A stretch of 24,751 nt of DNA. Source: a virus. Below the pieces are notes generated by a model, which was not told the origin of the DNA, did no database searches, and saw nothing but the letters and a program-made list of their open reading frames with translations. The position numbers and the translations under genes were made by a program. Positions 19,964 through 24,751 of this stretch are shown piece after piece. The stretch lies in the IMG/VR virus record IMGVR_UViG_3300013233_000066, positions 1 through 24,751 of that record. One strand, given 5' to 3'. How positions within the stretch are numbered: the first letter of the stretch is position 1; every line of letters begins with the position of its first letter.

Positions 19964-19989
19964 AGCGTCTCCTTTAATTAGGAGGCGCT
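19964..19989 (+). promoter_or_regulatory. Hairpin burying the HNH gene's ribosome-binding site
   Basis: AGCGTCTCC (19964-19972) pairs with GGAGGCGCT (19981-19989) with one G-U pair and an eight-base AT-only loop. GGAGG, the ribosome-binding site of the ATG at 19994, is fully inside the stem, so translation from a long transcript would be poor. In T4-like phages hairpins of this kind restrict homing endonuclease synthesis to particular transcripts. Confidence 0.65.
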
Positions 19990-19993
19990 TACC

Positions 19994-20587
19994 ATGGCAA
20001 AAAAAACAGGCAAGCTTCTTTCGTGTAAGGAGTGTGGAAAGGAGTTCTACGCTCCATTGAGCCGGTTGAAAACGGCAAAGTATTGTTCAGTAACATGCTC
20101 GAATCAGCACAGAGGGGCATCAAAGGAAAAGGTTGCCCTGATATGCATAGAGTGTGGCGAAACATTTCTTGAACACCAATGCCATGCTGGGCGGCGGGTT
20201 TATTGTTCCAATGGATGTCGAGAGGCAAGCAGGCTATATCAGGATGCTAAGTCATCACGAAATAAGGCGGACAAAAACCCAATGTGGAAAGGCGGGCGCA
20301 CTATTCATTCAGATGGATATATCTACCTGAATAGCCCAGACCACCCTCGCGCAAGCAATGGGTATGTTCTTGAGCACAGGCTTGTTGTGGAAAGACATCT
20401 AAATGATGTTGATCCAGACAGTCCGTTTCTTGAGGGCGTACATGGCAGAAAGGTGTTAAAGACGTGTTTCGTGGTGCATCATAAAAATTTCGATAAGGCT
20501 GACAACCGAATTGAAAATTTACAATGCATGACTACCAGTGAACACAAAACATTACATGAAAGACTTAAACAGGAGTCCGCCAACTAA
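19994..20587 (+). CDS. Free-standing HNH homing endonuclease with two zinc ribbons
   Basis: A 197-residue mobile nuclease between the capsid gene and the next structural gene. Two zinc ribbons lie at the N-terminus (C11, C14, C31, C35 and C51, C54, C71, C75). NPMWKGGRTIHSDGYIYLNSPDH and VLEHRLVVERHLN lead to the HNH_3 core VVHHKNFDKADNRIENLQCMTTSEHKTLHER (H162/H163, N171/N175, H184, H188). It is a different family from the HNH gene at 9203 and from the intron's LAGLIDADG enzyme. Because it follows the capsid gene so closely, its target is probably that gene or the intergenic region; this is inferred. Confidence 0.88.
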   Translation: MAKKTGKLLSCKECGKEFYAPLSRLKTAKYCSVTCSNQHRGASKEKVALICIECGETFLEHQCHAGRRVYCSNGCREASRLYQDAKSSRNKADKNPMWKGGRTIHSDGYIYLNSPDHPRASNGYVLEHRLVVERHLNDVDPDSPFLEGVHGRKVLKTCFVVHHKNFDKADNRIENLQCMTTSEHKTLHERLKQESAN

Positions 20588-20602
20588 CAGGTAGACCCAT
20601 AA

Positions 20603-20623
20603 CTGGATGCCTTCGGGCAACAG
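20603..20623 (+). repeat. Small TTCG hairpin after the HNH gene
   Basis: TGCC-TTCG-GGCA (20608-20619) extended by CTG/CAG. No T run follows, so it is not a terminator by itself. Two copies of GACCCAT (20594-20600 and 20627-20633) flank it; I see no function. Confidence 0.35.
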
Positions 20624-20635
20624 TGTGACCCATGA

Positions 20636-20667
20636 AAGGGCTGCTCTTCGGAGTGGCCCTTTTTTTA
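20636..20667 (+). terminator. Intrinsic terminator after the capsid/HNH genes
   Basis: AAGGGCTGCTC (20636-20646) and GAGTGGCCCTT (20651-20661) pair across a TTCG loop with two G-U pairs, followed by a run of T to 20667. The TTCG tetraloop makes it very stable. It would set high capsid expression apart from the downstream genes. Confidence 0.85.
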
Positions 20668-20688
20668 TTCCAGGACAGGAGAAACAAC

Positions 20689-21144
20689 ATGGAAGAAATT
20701 AAAAAGAAAGCGTTATCTGCCGTTAAGCGGATGTCTGAAGTCAATATCTGCAAACATTTACTGGAAAGCTTTGGTATTGAAGCTACTCCGAATGATTTCA
20801 CGAAAGATCAGCTGGTCGAGCTGTTTATGGATGCACAATCAGCTCACTTTGCCGAGAACGGCGGCGGAGACGAAGGCGACGACAACGAAACCCCAGAAAG
20901 CATTTATCCCGCAGAAGAAAAGGTAAAGATCAATATCTCGAAAGAAAAGGGTGAGCCACCATACGTTGATGTATCAATCAATGGTCGCGCATCTCGCATC
21001 CCACGCGGTATTGACGTTGAAGTGCCTCGATCTGTACTTGAGTTGTTGAACAGTTGCATCCAAACATTCTATGAACACGACCCTGAAACAGGTGAAAACA
21101 CACCGAATGATGAGCCCCGCTTCAACATTCAGGTGAAGAGCTAA
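20689..21144 (+). CDS. Head-region protein with IPRGxxVxVPR motif
   Basis: A 151-residue protein from ATG 20689, with AGGAG seven bases upstream; the frame is open further up but that part overlaps the terminator. Residues 1-60 are helical, an acidic glycine stretch (NGGGDEGDDNETPES) follows, and residues 90-140 are beta-rich with SINGRASRIPRGIDVEVPRSVLELLNS. A conserved NG...IPRG..V.VPR.V block of this form is common in proteins encoded after capsid genes in several tailed phages, without a firm function. A minor head protein is a reasonable inference. Confidence 0.6.
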   Translation: MEEIKKKALSAVKRMSEVNICKHLLESFGIEATPNDFTKDQLVELFMDAQSAHFAENGGGDEGDDNETPESIYPAEEKVKINISKEKGEPPYVDVSINGRASRIPRGIDVEVPRSVLELLNSCIQTFYEHDPETGENTPNDEPRFNIQVKS

Positions 21145-21147
21145 CAC

Positions 21148-21756
21148 ATGGCAACCACAACAGCGCAATCCATTATTGATAAAGCAGCCACGGCATTACT
21201 GGACATAGCCGGAACCCGGTGGCCGGCGACAGAGCTGCTTTCATATCTCAATGATGGTCAGAGAGAGGCTGCGAAGCTTCGCCCTGAGTTGACCTCAACC
21301 ATGGTCGACGTTGCGCTGATTGCTGGTGTAGAGCAATCAATTCCGGCAGATGGACATGCACTTCTTGATGTAGTGCGTAACACGGGTATCGGTGGTGGTG
21401 TGCCTGGCACTGCAATCACCAAGGCAGATGAAGTAACCCTGTCACAGTTTAACCCAGGTTGGGTGCTTGATGTAGCAAGCGCGGTCGTAAAGCACTTCAT
21501 GCCTGATGCAAGGACACCGCGAAAATTCAGGGTGTACCCGGCACAGCCAGTAGCTCCGGGCAATGTAGAAATGCTGTATTCAAAGACTCCAATCGACATT
21601 GCAGCCAACGCTGTTATTACGCTTGATGATGCCTACGAAAACGCTCTGCGTGATTATGTGGTCTATCGTGCCATGGCTAAAGAGGCGGAAACACAAAACG
21701 AAGCAAAAGCAGGCGCATACTATAAATTATTCCTTTCAGGGATTGGGGTAGCGTAA
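21148..21756 (+). CDS. Head-tail adaptor protein (phage adaptor family)
   Basis: A 202-residue protein that should sit between portal and tail. The start ATTTAQSIIDKAATALLDIAGTRWPATELLSYLNDGQREAAKLRPEL, the middle SIPADGHALLDVVRNTG, KFRVYPAQPVAPGNVEMLYSKTP and the end LDDAYENALRDYVVYRAMAKEAE together match the adaptor family common in podovirus-like and other tailed phages. It begins three bases after the previous stop and overlaps the next gene by one base (TAATG), so the neck genes are coupled. Family recognition is by pattern. Confidence 0.78.
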   Translation: MATTTAQSIIDKAATALLDIAGTRWPATELLSYLNDGQREAAKLRPELTSTMVDVALIAGVEQSIPADGHALLDVVRNTGIGGGVPGTAITKADEVTLSQFNPGWVLDVASAVVKHFMPDARTPRKFRVYPAQPVAPGNVEMLYSKTPIDIAANAVITLDDAYENALRDYVVYRAMAKEAETQNEAKAGAYYKLFLSGIGVA

Positions 21757-22391
21757 TGACAAACTTATCAGACATGCTTCCTGAAGTACTGCCGAGCGTG
21801 ACCGGTTGTCCTGAACCACTTGCGATAAATGCAATAAGAAATGCTGCAATCAAGTTTTGTGAAAAAACACAATTTTGGGAAGTAGATATTGACCCGATCA
21901 TGATGATTTCCGGTGTGCCGGAGTACGATATAGATCAGCCGGAAAACCAGCGAATTATCAGGGTTTCACAGGTTATCGGAAAGCAGAAGCTGGTATTCAA
22001 AACAGTTTCAGAAATGGATTTTATTCACAAGGCATGGCGCACCGTTACAGGAAGAACGCCGATTGTCCCGGTTATGATGAACCCACGACTCTTGCGTATG
22101 TATCCGGTTCCCGACGTATCAGGCGAGTCGTTCGCACTGAAAGCTATTGTAAAGCCAGCGCCTACAGCGACCGTGATTGACGATTACGTGTACGACGATT
22201 TTTACACAGCGATTGCGGCGGGTGCAAAGGCAGAACTGTGCGCAATGCCTGGCAAAGCATGGACCCAGTACGATTTGGTGCCGTATTACCAATCATTGTT
22301 TGATGACGGTGTAAGCAGCGCACGAATGAGGGTTGCGAGCGGTTTTGCAAACGCGCCAATGCGTGCCCGCTATCATCGGCTCGGCGGATAA
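21756..22391 (+). CDS. Second neck/tail adaptor protein
   Basis: A 211-residue protein with LPEVLPSVTGCPEPLAINAIRNAAIKFCEKTQFWEVDIDPI at the start, PVMMNPRLLRMYPVPDVS, YDDFYTAIAAGAKAELCAMPGKAW and a basic end. This resembles the conserved neck or tail-tubular-A-like proteins that follow the adaptor in related phages. Start codon and upstream stop share a base. The next gene, 12 bases on, has AAAGGAGG as its ribosome-binding site. Confidence 0.72.
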   Translation: MTNLSDMLPEVLPSVTGCPEPLAINAIRNAAIKFCEKTQFWEVDIDPIMMISGVPEYDIDQPENQRIIRVSQVIGKQKLVFKTVSEMDFIHKAWRTVTGRTPIVPVMMNPRLLRMYPVPDVSGESFALKAIVKPAPTATVIDDYVYDDFYTAIAAGAKAELCAMPGKAWTQYDLVPYYQSLFDDGVSSARMRVASGFANAPMRARYHRLGG

Positions 22392-22403
22392 AGGAGGCTA
22401 TAG

Positions 22404-24751
22404 GTGCCACTAATTCCAACAGTAAACGTAACAGCAACAATACATAATCAGGATGGATCAGTTGCTTCCGGTGCAATTATAACCGCCAAATTAAATAAAA
22501 CAGATACATACAATGGGTATGTAGCCCCTATGCAGCAGATGTTTACAGCAGATGTAAACGGGCAAGTGGTTATGCCTCTTTGGCCAAACGCGTTAGGGGC
22601 TTCTGGTTCGCAATATCAGTTTAAGATCGTAAGCGCGCAGACAGGTAAGACAATTCTAAGCGGGCTGGGCACTGTGCCAAATTCTGCCGCAAATCTATTT
22701 ACAATCATTTCAACCGCACCGCCTGCAACACTTAGCCAGGCAACAGTTGCGCAAAATGCAGCAGCGGCAAGTGCAGCGGCAGCCTTTGCATCTGAAGCAA
22801 ACGCTGCCACTTCAGAGGCAAACGCAGCCACATCTGAGACGAATGCAGCTGCAAGCAAAACGAATGCAGCAACCAGCGCAACGAACGCCGCCGCAAGTGA
22901 AGCGAATGCGGCGACATCCAGCACAGCAGCTGCCTTGAGTGCCAGTAACGCCGCCGCAAGTGAAGGCAACGCGGCCGTATCTGAATCGAATGCAGCCACG
23001 AGCAAGGCGAATGCAGTTACTTCGGAAACGAATGCGGCCGCGAGCGCCACAAACGCCGCTGCTTCGGAAGCTAATACTGCTACCTCGGAGACGAACGCTG
23101 CAACTTCGGAGACAAACGCTGCTACATCTGAAACAAATGCAGCCACGAGCGCTACAAACGCCGCTACATCGGAGACGAACGCAGCAGCTTCAGACAATCA
23201 CGCTACCGCTCAGGCCACGGCTGCCGCGAGCAGTGCCGCGTCTGCCAGTCAGGATGCGTCCTCCGCATCGAGCAGCGCCAGCGCCGCAGCCGCGAGCGAA
23301 GCCAATGCCGCCGCTGTTGTGACCGGGGGTACCGCTTCGCTCGTGCCTTCCCCAGGCAAGATCCCTCTGGCGGATGCCCAAGGGAAGGTTCGCGCCGACT
23401 GGCTTGGTGCTTTCCCTGCTGTTGTCGCACAGCTGCCTGCGCTTTCGATTGTAGATTACGACTACTTTGACAACTCGAAAGACAGCGCATGGATTGACAA
23501 GTGCGCAGACAAGGCGTGGGAGAATGAGACCGTTTACACCGGCAAGCAATATCTCGGCGCAACCTACGCCAACGATGCCGCCGCCCTTGCCGCGAACCCT
23601 TCCATCGTAGCCAACGACATTTACTACAACGGCACGGACTTCGTGCTGTATTCCACCGGCACTGTGATTTATCGGGCATCCCGCCGCAAGTTCCCGATGC
23701 GCGGTTTTGTCTCAGTAGAGACAGGCCGTATGATTGTTTGGGACACCACTGCGGGCGTACCTATGATGTGGAAAGTGTTTATACTTGGTACTACGGTGGC
23801 GAAAAGATACCATCTTTATAACGGGAGCCAGGGGGCCAACGCTACGCTGACCTCCGTAAAGGTGCTCGGTAGCAGAATTGTTGTCGGCATGAACGGGAAT
23901 TCTCCTCGCGTCTCTATAATTAACTTCACCAAGGACACTACAGAGGTATACCACACTACGGGCTATTATGTCTATGCCAATACGTTGGACAAGGCAAATA
24001 CACAGTCTCCCCTACCCTTGGTAGACTCATCGAGGAAGATTCTGGGAGCGGTCAATGATGTAGCGCTAACCTATCTCGCTGACGCACCGCTCGATGAGGA
24101 CGGGGTGCGAGTGCCCACTATTTATGCGTTTATGTCGCCCGGTGTAAGTCGAATTGCTGATGACGGTACGGTTAGTTCAACAGCGGCTGCTTTTAGATTG
24201 AATCGGAAGGGGAGTGTATTTGGGGGCTATGTTTACGTTGCGTCTGCAGGGTTTACGTTTCCAACGAAGTGGCCTGTATCCTCAACTCTACCAACGGGTG
24301 GAGGGGCTGATCTCGTAACATATTGGCCAAACTACGTCATATCAAATGCATGGTCAACAAATAGCATGCCTGTTGTAGAAGGACGATCTCCGTCAGTAAT
24401 GGCGGGGGAGATGTTTGGTTCCTCGGCCGGCATAGCCGTTACCAGATTAAACTTTATATCTGTAGGAAAATCCCTGGCAGCAGGGGTCTCTAATACCCAC
24501 AACACCGGCTACATGGTAGGGGACATCCGCCGTGCCATTGGCTACGACTCAGCTTCTGTCCTTGCTGACAAATCAGTAAAAGCCGGGGCCCCTGTAGAAG
24601 TAGGTACCCTTACCAAGACGTTACAACCAAATGGACGTACTATCGTCTCAGGCTTCTCTGCTGCCAACTACATTCAGGAACCTACTCATGCAGACTTTAA
24701 TGCTCTGGGTACGGGCGACTTCTCCATCATTATGAGCGGGGTGTTCATAAG
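22404..24751 (+). CDS. Tail fibre protein (3' end beyond window)
   Basis: Starts at GTG 22404, nine bases after GGAGG; 782 codons are present and the frame continues past the window. Residues 1-120 form an N-terminal virion-attachment region (TVNVTATIHNQDGSVASGAIITAKLNK). Residues about 127-266 are some twenty Ala-rich heptads (AATSETN type) like the coiled-coil shaft of lambda Stf. TGGTASLVPSPGKIPLADAQGKVRADWLG links to a beta-rich domain (residues about 370-720), and the end (FSAANYIQEPTHADFNALGTGDFSIIMSGVF) opens a LamG/concanavalin-like receptor-binding domain. It would decide host range. Base composition changes within the gene at about 23200-23750. Confidence 0.88.
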   Translation, partial: MPLIPTVNVTATIHNQDGSVASGAIITAKLNKTDTYNGYVAPMQQMFTADVNGQVVMPLWPNALGASGSQYQFKIVSAQTGKTILSGLGTVPNSAANLFTIISTAPPATLSQATVAQNAAAASAAAAFASEANAATSEANAATSETNAAASKTNAATSATNAAASEANAATSSTAAALSASNAAASEGNAAVSESNAATSKANAVTSETNAAASATNAAASEANTATSETNAATSETNAATSETNAATSATNAATSETNAAASDNHATAQATAAASSAASASQDASSASSSASAAAASEANAAAVVTGGTASLVPSPGKIPLADAQGKVRADWLGAFPAVVAQLPALSIVDYDYFDNSKDSAWIDKCADKAWENETVYTGKQYLGATYANDAAALAANPSIVANDIYYNGTDFVLYSTGTVIYRASRRKFPMRGFVSVETGRMIVWDTTAGVPMMWKVFILGTTVAKRYHLYNGSQGANATLTSVKVLGSRIVVGMNGNSPRVSIINFTKDTTEVYHTTGYYVYANTLDKANTQSPLPLVDSSRKILGAVNDVALTYLADAPLDEDGVRVPTIYAFMSPGVSRIADDGTVSSTAAAFRLNRKGSVFGGYVYVASAGFTFPTKWPVSSTLPTGGGADLVTYWPNYVISNAWSTNSMPVVEGRSPSVMAGEMFGSSAGIAVTRLNFISVGKSLAAGVSNTHNTGYMVGDIRRAIGYDSASVLADKSVKAGAPVEVGTLTKTLQPNGRTIVSGFSAANYIQEPTHADFNALGTGDFSIIMSGVFI
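22782..23201 (+). repeat. 21-bp heptad repeat of the fibre shaft
   Basis: About twenty degenerate 21-bp units encode AATSETN-like heptads. No two adjacent units are identical in full, except that TSETNAA recurs nearly unchanged around 23090-23150. Such repeats recombine easily and could change shaft length. Confidence 0.85.

Noticed and set aside
22616-23197. Minus-strand Ala/Val-rich frame (193 codons) opposite the fibre heptads
   Set aside because: It is the complement of the 21-bp heptad repeat and repeats with the same period; no promoter or ribosome-binding site supports it.

Overview
The window is about 24.7 kb of a temperate, double-stranded DNA tailed phage or prophage. It carries a lambda-type immunity switch, an early recombination operon, a replication module, a dense region of small 'nin-like' genes, a late control region, and then packaging and head genes up to a truncated tail fibre gene. 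The host cannot be named from the sequence. Gene style (CI/Cro pair, O-like initiator plus DnaB-like helicase, Bet plus YqaJ exonuclease, N4-gp56-type capsid, T7-like large portal) suggests a proteobacterium, probably a gammaproteobacterium, and a podovirus-like virion. No integrase, attachment site, lysis gene or tRNA is visible, so those must lie outside the window.

Layout. Positions 1-3555 (minus strand) are an early leftward operon: YqaJ-type exonuclease, Bet/RecT annealase and eight small genes, transcribed from a promoter at about 3650-3677. Positions 3765-4959 are the immunity region: a small membrane protein, a CI-type repressor (minus) and Cro (plus). At least five copies of a 15-bp operator (consensus ACAACTAAAGGTTGT) sit on two divergent promoters with identical geometry. 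Positions 5018-7606 hold early rightward and replication genes (O-like initiator, DnaB-like helicase). Positions 7599-11180 are small translationally coupled genes, including candidates for YbcO-like and PDDEXK nucleases, interrupted at 9203-9829 by an HNH homing endonuclease gene. Positions 11155-12618 look like the late switch: a Q-position protein, a J-domain protein, a promoter and three tandem intrinsic terminators. Positions 12619-22391 are packaging and head genes: small and large terminase, portal, scaffold, capsid, adaptor and neck proteins. From 22404 to the end is a tail fibre gene with an alanine-rich heptad repeat.

Most striking content. The major capsid gene is split by a group I intron (my model 18564-19338) that encodes a LAGLIDADG endonuclease whose reading frame runs through the ribozyme core. 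Just downstream lies a free-standing HNH endonuclease gene whose ribosome-binding site is buried in a hairpin. A third, unrelated HNH gene at 9203 is flanked by two diverged copies of the 3' end of its host gene, so the target gene was rebuilt on insertion. Three different families of mobile endonuclease therefore colonise one 11-kb stretch.

All statements come from reading the sequence by eye. No database search, RNA folding or alignment program was run, and family names rest on motif recognition.
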